The notes under the pieces were generated by a model, which ran no database searches, was not told the origin of the DNA, and worked only from the letters and a program-made list of their open reading frames with translations. From NCBI RefSeq assembly GCF_965232925.1, contig NZ_CBDDRA010000013.1, forward strand, positions 95,096 to 159,095: DNA of 64,000 nt, given 5' to 3'. The translations under genes and the position numbers were made by a program. Origin of the DNA: Tumidithrix helvetica (lineage in GTDB: Bacteria > Cyanobacteriota > Cyanobacteriia > Pseudanabaenales > Pseudanabaenaceae). Positions 42,940 through 52,618 of this stretch are shown here, in pieces (positions within the stretch are counted from its first letter, which is position 1; each line of letters begins with the position of its first letter).

Positions 42940-45570
42940 CTATAGACCATCGATCGCTCGTTGCAGTGTTGATAGGGATAAATTGAAACTCGTAATGGCT
43001 TGGAGTCGATTGACATCGGCTTGAGTAAGCGCCACTTCGGCATTAATTACTTCTAGTTGCGTTCCCACACCAGCCGTGAGCCTGAGCCTTGCTAGCCGTA
43101 AGGCTTCGTTTGCCTGAGTCAGTGCCTTTGTAGCTGTTGTAATCTGTTCTCGGCTTTTTAGTAAAGTGATGTAAGCCTGTTCCACATCAAAGCGAATCTG
43201 TCTTGCGGTCTGCTCAAATTGGCTTTCGGCAAGCGCTTGATCGGCTTTAAACTGATCGACTTGGGCTTGCGCTTTACCACCATCGTAGAGACTCCATTGC
43301 AAAGTTGCCCCCAGTTGGTAGCCCAGAGCAACCCCTCCTACTTGATTAAAGTTATCGGCAGCATTCACATTTGCGGACAGCGTGACTTGAGGTCCGAGGG
43401 TAGCAAGAGCTGCCACAGCGCGGTCGCGAGCAATTTCTCGCTCCAGCTTACGAATATCTAGGTCAGAACGATTGCGCACGGCTAAAATAATCGTATCCTC
43501 TAACGTGAGTTTCCAGTCTTGAGCGGGCTCAATTTTATCGGCAGCACTAAGATCGAGTGTGGCAGGATATTCGAGTTGTCTAGACATATCTCGCCGCGCA
43601 ATCAGTTGACTGGCTCTAGCATTTAATAAATTTTGCTGCGCATTCGCAAGCTGCACCTCTGATTGCAATACATCAAATTTCGTACCCGCGCCAGCCCTTT
43701 CGAGTGCTTGCGTATCTTTAAGACTGCGCTGGGCATTCTCAACAGCCTTGAGTTGAATGCGAACATTTTCATCGGTGTTTTGCAACTGGTAGTAGGCAGT
43801 AGCAATATTTAAACGAACCGCTTGGGTAGTCCTATTTAATGTAGCTTCACTAACTCTGAGTGAATTTTCGGCAGATCGGATATTGGCATCGACCAGTCCA
43901 GAGTTAAAGACGTTGTATTGCACGCCCACCGTACCAGTTATGGGTTGGCTGATCGTGTTAGAAGGTTGAGAAAAAAATGGAGCTGCAATATTGCCTAACC
44001 GAGTTTGAGCAGAGTCATTAAAGTTATACTGCAACGAAGCTGAGGCAGTAGGCATTCTTGCCGCCTCTTGTTCTCGCAGTGAGGCTCTGGCACGCTCAAC
44101 TGCAATACGGGCTTGAATAATATCTCGATTGGTTTTATTTGCCAGTTCGATCGCTTCGGTGAGGGTAATCGGTTTGGTTCGATCCAATTTCACCTGACTG
44201 GGAGTGGTTGGCACAACTAGGGTTTGAGCTGGTTCTAAGCCAAGAAATGAGGTATTGGGTGTAGCAGGAAGTTGAGCGGGTTTCGTTTCAGAGCCGCTCG
44301 TTGGCGATGACTTGGCAGGTGGGTCGGTGGGTTTTGTCTCTGGTTTTGTCTCAGTGCTACCCGTCGAAGAGGGAGTTTGTGTGACTGGCTCTGTCTTTGC
44401 CTGCGTTGAAGTCGCTGGAGCAGGAGTTGTAGGAGTCGCCGTAGGTTTTGCCACTGGCTGAGATTCAGGCGCTTTTAGATCGGACAGCTTTTGCTCTGGC
44501 TGTGTTGGCAATTTCCGATCTGAAGTTGCAGGCGTTACCAAAGGTTTGGCTTCAGGCTTAACTTCAGGAGTGACGATCGCTGATGAACTTACTGGTGGTT
44601 TGACATTAGTATTGGCATTCGTGTTTTCACGAGTATTTGGGCTGATGGGTTTAGGCGCGATCGCTGTTGGCTGCTTCGCATCAGGCTTAACATCGACTTC
44701 TTTAACTTCAGGTTTTACCCCTTCGGTTGGCTTGGTTGTGGTCTTAGCAGGTAAATCAACGGCTGGCTCTTGGGCAACCTTGGTGACAGGCTGGGTCGAA
44801 GTCTTAATTTCTCTTAGACTATTCGCTGGTAACGGGCTCACACTAACAGGGGTAGGCTTTGCCACTGGTTCCGATTGCTTTTCAGGCTGTTTCTCGGGAA
44901 CCTTGGCTGAAATCTTGTCTGTGAGTTTCTCTGGAAGCTTCTCTGGTGTCTTGGTTTGAAGGCTTTGAATGTTGGGGAGAGAGAGAACAGGAGGCTTGGC
45001 GATTGTAACTTCTGTTCCAGGCGGTGTGGCACTGCTAGAGGAACTACTAGGACGCGTTTCTAACGTATCTGGCTCTTGGGCTATAAAGTAGCTGGGCTTG
45101 CTAGAGAGTTGAATCTCTCTAAGCGGCAACGAAGCCAAGATTGATTCAGTGGGATTTGCGCGCAGTTTATCGGTAGGTAAGGAATTGCGATTGGCAACGG
45201 GAACGATCGCACCCGTCGATTTGGCATTACTTCTGTTTTCCTGTTGTAGTTGATTGCCAGAAGTTAGGTTTGTGGAATTGGTTTGAGTCGAGTTATCGGT
45301 AATTTGGCTGATGAGTAACCTAAATGTGCTGTCAAGAGACACTTCGGAACGCGAACGATCCTTTGTAGCAAGCCATAGCAACTCCAACACACTTCCAGAA
45401 GTGGGTATAGTTTGAGGAACTGAACCTGCAATAGCCGTGCTAACTTGGCCGCTAACTGAAACTTTAGCTGGGGTTCGATTTGGGGTATTTACTTGAGCGT
45501 TAGCTGAGAGAGTTGGTGTCAGAATCGCTAAACTGGCACTGAGAGTCATCCAACCGAGAGAAATTTGCAT
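42940..45570 (-). CDS. TolC-family outer membrane efflux protein with long Pro/Thr-rich N-terminal extension
   Basis: An 876-residue protein. A signal peptide (about 1-26) is followed by ~430 residues of low-complexity Pro/Thr/Lys/Ser-rich sequence (many KPT, KPE, PVSV-type units), then the TolC/OEP domain from about 465 (TLTEAIELANKTNRDI, ARASLREQEAARM) with two helical repeats (LEREIARDRAVAALATLG, ARLRLTAGVGTQLEVINAEV). TolC-like channels export drugs, proteins or polysaccharide. The extension is unusual for the family; it may reach through the periplasm or peptidoglycan, which is inference. It stands alone with a 261-base upstream region. Confidence 0.9.
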   Translation of the reverse strand: MQISLGWMTLSASLAILTPTLSANAQVNTPNRTPAKVSVSGQVSTAIAGSVPQTIPTSGSVLELLWLATKDRSRSEVSLDSTFRLLISQITDNSTQTNSTNLTSGNQLQQENRSNAKSTGAIVPVANRNSLPTDKLRANPTESILASLPLREIQLSSKPSYFIAQEPDTLETRPSSSSSSATPPGTEVTIAKPPVLSLPNIQSLQTKTPEKLPEKLTDKISAKVPEKQPEKQSEPVAKPTPVSVSPLPANSLREIKTSTQPVTKVAQEPAVDLPAKTTTKPTEGVKPEVKEVDVKPDAKQPTAIAPKPISPNTRENTNANTNVKPPVSSSAIVTPEVKPEAKPLVTPATSDRKLPTQPEQKLSDLKAPESQPVAKPTATPTTPAPATSTQAKTEPVTQTPSSTGSTETKPETKPTDPPAKSSPTSGSETKPAQLPATPNTSFLGLEPAQTLVVPTTPSQVKLDRTKPITLTEAIELANKTNRDIIQARIAVERARASLREQEAARMPTASASLQYNFNDSAQTRLGNIAAPFFSQPSNTISQPITGTVGVQYNVFNSGLVDANIRSAENSLRVSEATLNRTTQAVRLNIATAYYQLQNTDENVRIQLKAVENAQRSLKDTQALERAGAGTKFDVLQSEVQLANAQQNLLNARASQLIARRDMSRQLEYPATLDLSAADKIEPAQDWKLTLEDTIILAVRNRSDLDIRKLEREIARDRAVAALATLGPQVTLSANVNAADNFNQVGGVALGYQLGATLQWSLYDGGKAQAQVDQFKADQALAESQFEQTARQIRFDVEQAYITLLKSREQITTATKALTQANEALRLARLRLTAGVGTQLEVINAEVALTQADVNRLQAITSFNLSLSTLQRAIDGL

Positions 45571-45831
45571 AGCTTAATAGTCTGTCACTCCTCAAACAAA
45601 TCTGCTACTTGCAGAATCTGCACAAAATATAGCAGTTACTAGTAATTTGTAAATCTCTAATTTTTTAATCTAAAGCTACGAACGATCCAACACCGATAGA
45701 GTGATAATACAGCACCTGAGAGCTTTTGATACTCTGCTGAATGGCGTAAAAATATTTCGCACAAGGTTTATAAGTGTGCTTACTAATTCCTGTGATTGTA
45801 ATATAGCTAGGAAAAATCATAAAATTACAGC

Positions 45832-47388
45832 ATGAAAATCACCACATCAGCGCATCTCCCTCAGTCATGGGTAGGCGATGGACTCGCGATCGCTTTCTTT
45901 CAAGCCCCAACACCCGATCCCGAGCGAGATCCTCAGGATAAGAAATCGCTCGAGCTCGCGCCCGAACTCAGTAGTTTAGATGCCGAGGTACTCGCAGGCA
46001 CGTTACAAGAGTTGATCGCTGAGTCAGCCTTTAAGGGGGCAGCAGGTGAATCTGCTAGTACCAGAGTGGGGGGAAGCAGTCCGATTCGGAAGGTGCTGTT
46101 GTTGGGGCTCGGCGACCCCGCTAAAGCAACGACGGATGCTTGGCGCAAAGCCGCAGCTCAGGCGTCAAAATGGGCGAACCAAGCGAAATGTAAGACCCTA
46201 GCGCTTTCTTTCCCGCAGTACAATCAAGACCTCGACGTTACCACTCAAGCCCTAAGTGAAGGGATTTTGCTTGCCACCCATCAAGATAAGCGGTTTAAAT
46301 CCAATTCCAGCAATGGCTCCACAAAACCAAAGCCAGAGCCAACCTTAGAACAGGTGGAGTTGTTAGGAATCCCAGACTCAGCAGCTAGCATAGAAACCGC
46401 ACAGAAAATTTGCAGTGGCGTCATCTTGGCGCGGGAACTCGTGTCTGCACCTGCCAACTTGGTTACGCCGATTACACTTGCCGATACAGCCCTTGCGATC
46501 GCCAACGAATATAGCAGCATCACTGCCGAGATTTTAGAAAAAGAGGAGTGCGAAACCCTAGGCATGGGGTCGTTTCTGGCTGTGGCTCGGGCTTCTGACT
46601 TACCGCCCAAGTTTATTCACTTGACCTACAGCAGTGGAACCAATGATGTACCGAAGCGTAAGGTCGCGATCGTGGGCAAAGGGCTGACCTTTGACTCGGG
46701 TGGCTTAAATCTGAAAACAGGCGTGGGCAGCAGCATCGAATTAATGAAAACCGATATGGGAGGAGCTGCTGCAACGCTGGGTGCTGCCAAAGCGATCGCC
46801 CAACTCCACCCCCCCAACCTAGAAGTGCATTTTATTATTGCTGCCTGTGAAAACATGATCAATGGCAAAGCCATGCGCCCCGGAGACATTCTCACTGCCT
46901 CTAATGGCAAGACAATCGAGGTGAATAATACAGATGCCGAAGGTCGCCTCACCCTAGCCGATGCCTTGGTGTTTGCCGATAAATTGGGTGTCGAAGCGAT
47001 CGTCGATCTTGCTACCCTAACTGGGGCTTGTGTGGTAGCGCTCGGTGATAGCATTGCGGGCATGTGGTCTACCAGTGACGAACTTGCTGCCCAACTTGAG
47101 AAAGCCTCTAAAAGTGCAGGGGAGAAGTTCTGGCGGATGCCCCTAGAAGAACCCTATTTTGACCAACTCAAGTCTGTGGTCGCTGACTTTTTGAATACGG
47201 GTTCTCGTGCTGGTGGTGCGATTACGGGTGCTTTGTTTTTAAAGCAGTTTGTGGCAAAGACGAGTGCATGGGCGCACTTAGATATTGCGGGACCGGTTTG
47301 GACTGGAAAAGATGCTGGGTATAACAATGCTGGCGGGACGGGCTATCCCGTGCGGACTCTAGTGAATTGGCTCCTTAGCCTTTCTTAG
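45832..47388 (+). CDS. pepA: leucyl aminopeptidase
   Basis: A 518-residue M17 metallopeptidase that removes N-terminal residues. The two-metal site appears in GKGLTFDSGGLNLK, KTDMGGAA and the family signature NTDAEGRLTLADA; the C-terminal catalytic domain is intact and the N-terminal domain variable. It stands alone; at its 3' end begins the repeat-rich tract with a broken transposase. Confidence 0.95.
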   Translation: MKITTSAHLPQSWVGDGLAIAFFQAPTPDPERDPQDKKSLELAPELSSLDAEVLAGTLQELIAESAFKGAAGESASTRVGGSSPIRKVLLLGLGDPAKATTDAWRKAAAQASKWANQAKCKTLALSFPQYNQDLDVTTQALSEGILLATHQDKRFKSNSSNGSTKPKPEPTLEQVELLGIPDSAASIETAQKICSGVILARELVSAPANLVTPITLADTALAIANEYSSITAEILEKEECETLGMGSFLAVARASDLPPKFIHLTYSSGTNDVPKRKVAIVGKGLTFDSGGLNLKTGVGSSIELMKTDMGGAAATLGAAKAIAQLHPPNLEVHFIIAACENMINGKAMRPGDILTASNGKTIEVNNTDAEGRLTLADALVFADKLGVEAIVDLATLTGACVVALGDSIAGMWSTSDELAAQLEKASKSAGEKFWRMPLEEPYFDQLKSVVADFLNTGSRAGGAITGALFLKQFVAKTSAWAHLDIAGPVWTGKDAGYNNAGGTGYPVRTLVNWLLSLS

Positions 47389-47399
47389 AAGATACTTTC

Positions 47400-47668
47400 T
47401 TAGAAGATACAAAGGGCAAAGCCTTCCTGTAGGGATATTTGCATGAAGGGATAACGCTCCTGCGCAAATGCTTTGCCCATAGCTCTAATGTAGGTGATAT
47501 CTGTGCTCCAGACTTGGTTGGGAACTGTTATTTCTTCCTCCTTTAAAAGATACGGATATTTCCTTACGCTATCCTTGGCTTTGCTGAGATTTGGTTTGGG
47601 ATAGATTGCTTCTAAACCTATCTTTCTCATCAATCGCCTGACTCGTTTAGGTGCGACAGATTTGGAAT
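47400..47668 (-). pseudogene. IS3-family transposase (OrfB) remnant
   Basis: The readable frame includes MRKIGLEAIYPKPNLSK, KYPYLLKEEEITVPNQVW and STDITYIR, the family block just before the first catalytic Asp region of IS3 (IS150/IS407-like) OrfB transposases. In-frame sequence upstream (APKRVRRL) also matches, so the fragment extends to about 47668 before resemblance is lost. After DITYIRA the frame enters a 65-bp inverted-repeat element (47414-47478) and stops. Both termini and most catalytic residues are missing, so it is dead. Confidence 0.8.
47414..47478. repeat. 65-bp inverted-repeat element interrupting the transposase remnant
   Basis: Perfect 9-base ends GGGCAAAGC (47414-47422) and GCTTTGCCC (47470-47478). 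It lies exactly where the transposase similarity ends. I recall similar GCTTTGCCC-ended sequences dispersed in cyanobacterial genomes, so this is likely a miniature repeat. Confidence 0.65.
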
Positions 47669-47681
47669 TTGGAACCTACCG

Positions 47682-47701
47682 TAACGTGAATTTGGGATAA
47701 G
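47682..47701. repeat. isolated end sequence matching the 9771-9978 element
   Basis: TAACGTGAATTTGGGATAAG, 19 of 20 identical to the left end at 9771-9790. No second end was found within the spacer. It may mark a remnant of the same element. Confidence 0.6.
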
Positions 47702-47728
47702 AAAACCTGAAATGCTATACATCCCAAG

Positions 47729-47787
47729 GCTCCCCCCAGAATACGCTTCCCTTTTGCAAAGGGGATTTCCTATCGGGCAGGGGGAGC
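47729..47787. repeat. palindromic repeat before the CHASE2 cyclase 3' end
   Basis: Outer arms GCTCCCCCC and AGGGGGAGC pair at eight of nine positions; inside is the perfect hairpin CCCTTTTGCAAAGGG. A spacer palindrome of a type common in cyanobacteria; it may terminate transcription of the leftward cyclase. Confidence 0.6.
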
Positions 47788-47805
47788 GAACCGATGGAAG
47801 ATCGT

Positions 47806-49755
47806 TCAAGATTTGGCATCTTCCTGTACTTGATTGAAGCCAACAACGCGATGGATTTCGGTTTCCTTCTGTCGTCCTTTGAGCGCGTAGTTACAGACAA
47901 ATTCGGTTTTAAATTTGTTGTCAAGGCGTTTGTGCGTGTCTTCACTAATCAGAATGTGATACTCGCCACCATCAACTTCTTTGTTAAAGCTTTCCAAGCG
48001 CGAGGCAACATTCACCGTATCTCCCAGAACCGAATACTCTAACCGCTCTTCACTACCCAAGCTCCCTGCAATCACAATGCCAGAGTTGATACCAATCCCC
48101 GTCACCACTGGAGGGATACCTTGTTCTACCCAGTCATTACTCATTTTGATCACCTTTTGGGCGATCGCGATCGCCGCCGCCACCGCATTTTGAGCATCGC
48201 GATCGCGTTCCACTTCGCTGCCATGGGGAATAGGCACGCCAAACACAGCCATCACAGCATCGCCAATATATTTATCCACCATACCGCCATGGGCTAGGAC
48301 TTCGTTGGCGATCGCACCGAGATACTCATTTAGCCAGTCGAGGGTTTCTCCCGGTTTTTGCGCCTCTGCAGCACTGCTAAAGTTCCGCATATCGGTAAAG
48401 AGAACGGTCACATAGACTTCCTGACCTGTAATCCGTCCTTCTAGCAGAAACTTTTCGCGATTTTCCCAAATAATATTTACGAGTTCCTTAGAGACATGGC
48501 GGGAGAAAATCCCCATTAAGACTTTGCGTTCTGATTGCTGAATAGCAAGCTGATAGGCAATTACCAAGACATTCGCCATAATTAGCCCCAAGAATGCAGG
48601 AAAGAAGGGTAACCACAATGCTTGTAAAAAGGCAAAGTAGACTGCGCCCGATAGCCCTGCTACCATTACTGTCAAAACACTTAAATTTTTTGCTACATGC
48701 AGAACGTAAGTAGCGAGCGTACCTCCTATAAGCGTCCAGAAGACAATCCACAGCGATTCGGCATCATTCGGCAGGGCGCGTAGAAATGGTCTGCCATCTA
48801 AACCTGCGCTGAGGAGTTGGCTGACGATATTGGCATGGACTTCTACCCCGTACATCACCTCTTTGCCCGTACTAAAGGGGGTTGGGAAGTTATCTTTTAG
48901 ACTGACTGCTGTAACTCCCACCAAGACGACGCGATCGCGTAACTGTTCGGGATTGACCTTGCCCTCTAAAACATCTACCGCTGAGATATGCGTAAACGAT
49001 CTTTCTTTACCTCTGTAGTTGATTAGGGTTTGATACCCTCCGCCATCATCAGAACGGTAAGCACCATAGTTAGTTGTTATGCGGGGAATTATCTGATTCC
49101 CAACCGAAAACTCTTTTTTGTCGCGATTGAAATCGATCTTTTTGATCGGCGTGTTTTCTAGATAAATACTCGCGAGTTCGTAGGCAAAAGAACCATAGTC
49201 CCCAGCAATACTGGCCCGCCTCACAACAGAGCCCTCATCTGTGGGAATATTTGCAAACCCCGAACTGCTTACCTTGACTAAATCTTCGGGCATATCGACG
49301 CCTCTAGAGCCTGCCTTGAGAGAAACAAAGGTAACATTGACAACATTTCCAGCAGCTTTCATCGCGGCAATCAAATTCTGCCGACCTTGCTGCCTCGTAC
49401 TGGCATCGCCTATGGGGATATCAAAGAATTTGTCAACACCGATCGCTGCGGGTTTTGCTGCCGAAATTTTGGAAATTAGATCGGCAAACATCTGATCAGA
49501 CCAAGGCCATGCAGCTTTGCGTTGGATATCGTCTTCGCTGATTTCAACGATGACTACTCGTTTATCTGTAGGTTCAGGGGCTCGCGATCGCAGCAGATAG
49601 TCATAGGTTTTTAGCTCGATCTGCTCAAAACTACCGATGCCGCGCAGACCCACTACACCCAAAGCCACTGAAAATGTAATCAGAGTACCGACAAGTTGTT
49701 GATGGTGACGCTTGCAGAAATTACCTAAACCGCGCAAATGTTTATGTATTTTCAT
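47806..49755 (-). CDS. CHASE2-domain adenylate cyclase
   Basis: A 649-residue receptor. TM1 (about 22-40) leads to an extracytoplasmic CHASE2 sensor (about 45-330; LKTYDYLLRSRAPEP, VVIVEISEDDI, VVLVGVTAVSLKD), then three TM segments (about 340-420) and a class III cyclase (about 445-625). Metal Asp residues: VLFTDMRNFS and YIGDAVMAVFG; adenine-site Lys in VDKYIGD; Asn/Arg pair in VNVASRLE. It should make cAMP. The CHASE2 ligand is unknown. It stands alone, between repeats at its 3' end and gap upstream. Confidence 0.93.
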   Translation of the reverse strand: MKIHKHLRGLGNFCKRHHQQLVGTLITFSVALGVVGLRGIGSFEQIELKTYDYLLRSRAPEPTDKRVVIVEISEDDIQRKAAWPWSDQMFADLISKISAAKPAAIGVDKFFDIPIGDASTRQQGRQNLIAAMKAAGNVVNVTFVSLKAGSRGVDMPEDLVKVSSSGFANIPTDEGSVVRRASIAGDYGSFAYELASIYLENTPIKKIDFNRDKKEFSVGNQIIPRITTNYGAYRSDDGGGYQTLINYRGKERSFTHISAVDVLEGKVNPEQLRDRVVLVGVTAVSLKDNFPTPFSTGKEVMYGVEVHANIVSQLLSAGLDGRPFLRALPNDAESLWIVFWTLIGGTLATYVLHVAKNLSVLTVMVAGLSGAVYFAFLQALWLPFFPAFLGLIMANVLVIAYQLAIQQSERKVLMGIFSRHVSKELVNIIWENREKFLLEGRITGQEVYVTVLFTDMRNFSSAAEAQKPGETLDWLNEYLGAIANEVLAHGGMVDKYIGDAVMAVFGVPIPHGSEVERDRDAQNAVAAAIAIAQKVIKMSNDWVEQGIPPVVTGIGINSGIVIAGSLGSEERLEYSVLGDTVNVASRLESFNKEVDGGEYHILISEDTHKRLDNKFKTEFVCNYALKGRQKETEIHRVVGFNQVQEDAKS

Positions 49756-49877
49756 AGTATTTGAACTCGATTGTAGGGGATTCCTCTGAAAGTTACGCTG
49801 ACATATAAGCGATCGCTAGGACAACGGCTAAATAGCGCAAACCTCGGTAGAAACCGCCAAAATAAAGCGCAAAACAA

Positions 49878-49913
49878 AAGAGAGTCCTCAGCATCTTTGC
49901 CTCTGACTCTCTT
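49878..49913 (-). terminator. intrinsic terminator after gap
   Basis: Nine-base stem AAGAGAGTC/GACTCTCTT (49878-49886 and 49905-49913) with an 18-base loop, followed on the minus strand by TTGTTTTG. It lies about 50 bases past the gap stop. Confidence 0.75.
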
Positions 49914-49965
49914 GATGAAATGGGGAATTCAAAACAACGAGCTGTTTTAAGAATTCAAGGAAACC

Positions 49966-50979
49966 TTACTGCCATTTTTTAGAAACGAGTTCTGCCAAAT
50001 CGACAACCCGTTGGCTGTAACCCCACTCGTTGTCATACCAAGCGATAACTTTAACCATGTTGCCACCCATGACCATGGTTAGCGGAGCGTCCACAATGGA
50101 GGAAGCATCAGTACCGCGATAATCAACCGATACCAAGGGCAAGTCGTTATAGTCAAGAATGCCTTTTAAACCACCCTCGGATGCTGCTTTGAGGGCTTCG
50201 TTGACCTCTTGAGCGATCGTTGGTTTTGCCGATTCGAACACAAAGTCCACAACCGAAACGTTGGGTGTAGGTACGCGTAGTGCAATCCCGTTTAACTTAC
50301 CAGCAAGATCGGGCAAAACCAGAGCTACCGCTTTTGCAGCACCTGTGGAGGTTGGCACAATATTGAGGGCAGCAGCTCTAGCACGGCGCAGATCGCGGTG
50401 ACTCGCATCAAGGAGACGTTGGTCGCCTGTATAACTGTGCGTCGTAGTCATTACACCTTTGACGATGCCAAAGTTTTCGTGCAGTACTTTTGCCACAGGA
50501 GCAAGGCAGTTGGTCGTACAGCTAGCATTACTGATGATGTGGTGCTTGCTATGCTCGTATTGTTCGTGGTTGACACCCATGACGAACGTACCATCTTCAT
50601 TTTTGCCAGGAGCCGTAATTAAAACTTTCTTAGCGCCTGCTTTCACATGCTTAGAAGCACCGACGTGATCGATAAACACACCCGTTGCTTCGATAATTAG
50701 ATCGATGCCCCAGTCCTTCCAAGGAAGATTTTCTGGATTGCGATCTGAAACAGTCTTAATTTTATGGCCATTGACTGTGATTGAGTCGTCATCAGCACTG
50801 ATGTCAGCATCAAACCGGCCCAGCATGGAGTCATATCTTAGCAAGTGGGCGTTGGTGCGAGGATCTGAAGTGTCATTGATACCAACGACTTCTAGACCAG
50901 TTTCCTTGCGTCCTGCCCAACATCTCAAGAAGTTGCGCCCAATCCGTCCAAATCCATTAATCGCTACCCTAATAGTCAC
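49966..50979 (-). CDS. gap: type I glyceraldehyde-3-phosphate dehydrogenase
   Basis: A 337-residue GAPDH. The Rossmann start TIRVAINGFGRIGRNFLRC, the catalytic Cys in SNASCTTNC, and the C-terminal WYDNEWGYSQRV are intact. The sequence resembles the cyanobacterial Gap2 type that works with NADP(H) in the Calvin cycle, but Gap1 cannot be excluded by eye. It is divergent from a 2OG oxygenase gene, with a terminator at 49878-49913. Confidence 0.95.
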   Translation of the reverse strand: MTIRVAINGFGRIGRNFLRCWAGRKETGLEVVGINDTSDPRTNAHLLRYDSMLGRFDADISADDDSITVNGHKIKTVSDRNPENLPWKDWGIDLIIEATGVFIDHVGASKHVKAGAKKVLITAPGKNEDGTFVMGVNHEQYEHSKHHIISNASCTTNCLAPVAKVLHENFGIVKGVMTTTHSYTGDQRLLDASHRDLRRARAAALNIVPTSTGAAKAVALVLPDLAGKLNGIALRVPTPNVSVVDFVFESAKPTIAQEVNEALKAASEGGLKGILDYNDLPLVSVDYRGTDASSIVDAPLTMVMGGNMVKVIAWYDNEWGYSQRVVDLAELVSKKWQ

Positions 50980-51068
50980 AGCCTATTTGCCCTTTATTAA
51001 AATTTTCTAAATTGCTTACTGAAGCTTATGATACCGAAAAATATGCACTAATTTATCGGCTGTTTGTG

Positions 51069-51905
51069 ATGGATTTTCTGAAAGTTAACTATCAAGATGC
51101 TCAAGCTCCTGCCCTGTTTACTGAGACGTTACATCAGTCAGGGTTTGCTGTGTTAACCAACCATGCGATCGCTGCCGATACGATCTTTGAAACCTATCAA
51201 GAATGGGCGCATTTTTTTAATACACCTGATAAATACCTCTATACATTCGAGCCTAGTGTCCAGTCTGGCTATTTCCCCTTTCGCTCAGAGCAAGCAAAAG
51301 GACACGATCGCCCCGATCTCAAAGAGTTTTACCATCTTTATGGCTGGAGCCAGTTGCCCCAAGGCATAAGCGATCGCACTTGGCAGTTATTTCATCGGTT
51401 GGTTGAGTTAGCCACAGAATTATTAGGCTGGATCGAAGCGGCTTCACCCCCGATTTTGCAAGGTTCTGAGCAGATTGTTCCCCTACATCAAATGATTGCC
51501 GACAGCCAAGCAACCGTCTTGCGGATTTTGCACTATCCCCCTTTAACGGAGGCTCCAGAAGGCTCTGTACGGGCGGCTGCCCATGAGGATATCAATCTAA
51601 TTACCCTATTGCCTGCGGCGACAGCGACGGGTCTAGAAATCTGCGATCGGCAGGGAAACTGGCAAGCAGTCCCTTGCCATGCAGGCGATCTGGTTGTAAA
51701 TATTGGCGATATGTTGCAACTAGCCAGTCAGGGCTACTATCCCTCAACCACCCACCGTGTAGTCAATCCTATGGGAGAAGCAGCCTTAAAATCTCGATAC
51801 TCAATGCCTTTATTTTTGCACCCTCGCTCTGATGTGTTGCTGGCTAAAGGGATTACAGCTAGAGATTACCTACAGCAAAGACTTCGGGAAATAGGGCTGC
51901 TTTAA
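51069..51905 (+). CDS. 2-oxoglutarate/Fe(II)-dependent oxygenase, isopenicillin-N-synthase-like
   Basis: 278 residues from the ATG at 51069; a TTG at 51012 could extend it by 19 residues. The Fe(II) ligands are visible as HED (AAHEDINLITLL) and a later His in STTHRVVNP; the co-substrate Arg-x-Ser is SRYSMPLF. Proteins of this family hydroxylate or desaturate small molecules. Substrate unknown. The gene's stop lies one base from that of the converging secreted-protein gene. Confidence 0.9.
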   Translation: MDFLKVNYQDAQAPALFTETLHQSGFAVLTNHAIAADTIFETYQEWAHFFNTPDKYLYTFEPSVQSGYFPFRSEQAKGHDRPDLKEFYHLYGWSQLPQGISDRTWQLFHRLVELATELLGWIEAASPPILQGSEQIVPLHQMIADSQATVLRILHYPPLTEAPEGSVRAAAHEDINLITLLPAATATGLEICDRQGNWQAVPCHAGDLVVNIGDMLQLASQGYYPSTTHRVVNPMGEAALKSRYSMPLFLHPRSDVLLAKGITARDYLQQRLREIGLL

Positions 51906-51906
51906 C

Positions 51907-52590
51907 TTAGCGATCTACTGGACGACCAAACGTCAACGTTGCTGAACCAGAAACCGGTGCATTCAAATTATTCGCATTCGGATCGGAGGTCACAGGGATT
52001 TGAATCAAGAGCGATTGACCTGGACTGCTAGGTCTGGTCAGTTGTACTACCCCAGTGTATAAATTGCCATTCGCACTATAGCCAGCATTGTAGTTCCAAA
52101 CCCCGCTTACATTCGTACCGCCAATGCTACCGCTAAGCGTTATGGTTCCAACCTGTGGATTTGAGCTAGGTACTGCATTGCTGATGTTAAACGTAGCACC
52201 ACCGCCTGAAAATTGTGTTGTCAAAAACTGAGAACTGTTAGGATCGCGATTCAACACAGTGACCGTTCCAGGAGTCTGGAATATGGGTGAGGAGAAAGGA
52301 TCGTAAAAATTTCTAAAGACCGAATTCTGGATCTTTGTAGTGTCGGCAAAAGCATTTTGGGCTCCGTCTAAAGCAGATTCCAAAAAATCGCCCTCCCCAA
52401 AAGTTAGTTTGGATTGTGTTTCAAAAAAAGTTGGTTTGGGGCGAGGTGCAACAGGTTGTGTTGGTGCTGGGTTTGTAGCTGGACTTGTTACGGTTTGGGC
52501 TTTTGCCATCTCTACACATGAGAATGTAAAGCCAGTAAAGACCAGAGAAATAAGTATAGAAACTTGCAAGTTAAATTTGGATGATGTCAC
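51907..52590 (-). CDS. secreted protein of unknown function
   Basis: A 227-residue protein with a signal peptide (hydrophobic residues about 8-30, ending AKAQTV), then a Pro-rich linker and a Gly/Ser/Thr-rich beta part (GTVTVLNRDPNSSQ, GGATFNISNAV, NYNAGYSANGNLY). It follows the SLH-porin gene by 28 bases on the same strand and is probably in its operon, so an envelope role is likely. I do not recognise the family. Confidence 0.75.
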   Translation of the reverse strand: MTSSKFNLQVSILISLVFTGFTFSCVEMAKAQTVTSPATNPAPTQPVAPRPKPTFFETQSKLTFGEGDFLESALDGAQNAFADTTKIQNSVFRNFYDPFSSPIFQTPGTVTVLNRDPNSSQFLTTQFSGGGATFNISNAVPSSNPQVGTITLSGSIGGTNVSGVWNYNAGYSANGNLYTGVVQLTRPSSPGQSLLIQIPVTSDPNANNLNAPVSGSATLTFGRPVDR

Positions 52591-52618
52591 AGTTTTAGCC
52601 TCCTTATAAAACCAACCG

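Noticed and set aside
44546..44959. Rightward 137-codon frame opposite the TolC-like gene
   Set aside because: It is the antisense reading of the Pro/Thr-rich tract, giving Gly/Leu/Val-rich low complexity.
47414..47520. The peptide MGKAFAQERYPF... as an independent small gene
   Set aside because: It is the translation of an inverted-repeat element attached to a transposase remnant.
51012..51068. TTG start of the 2OG oxygenase
   Set aside because: The ATG at 51069 begins at the normal domain boundary; the extra residues lie at the gap promoter.
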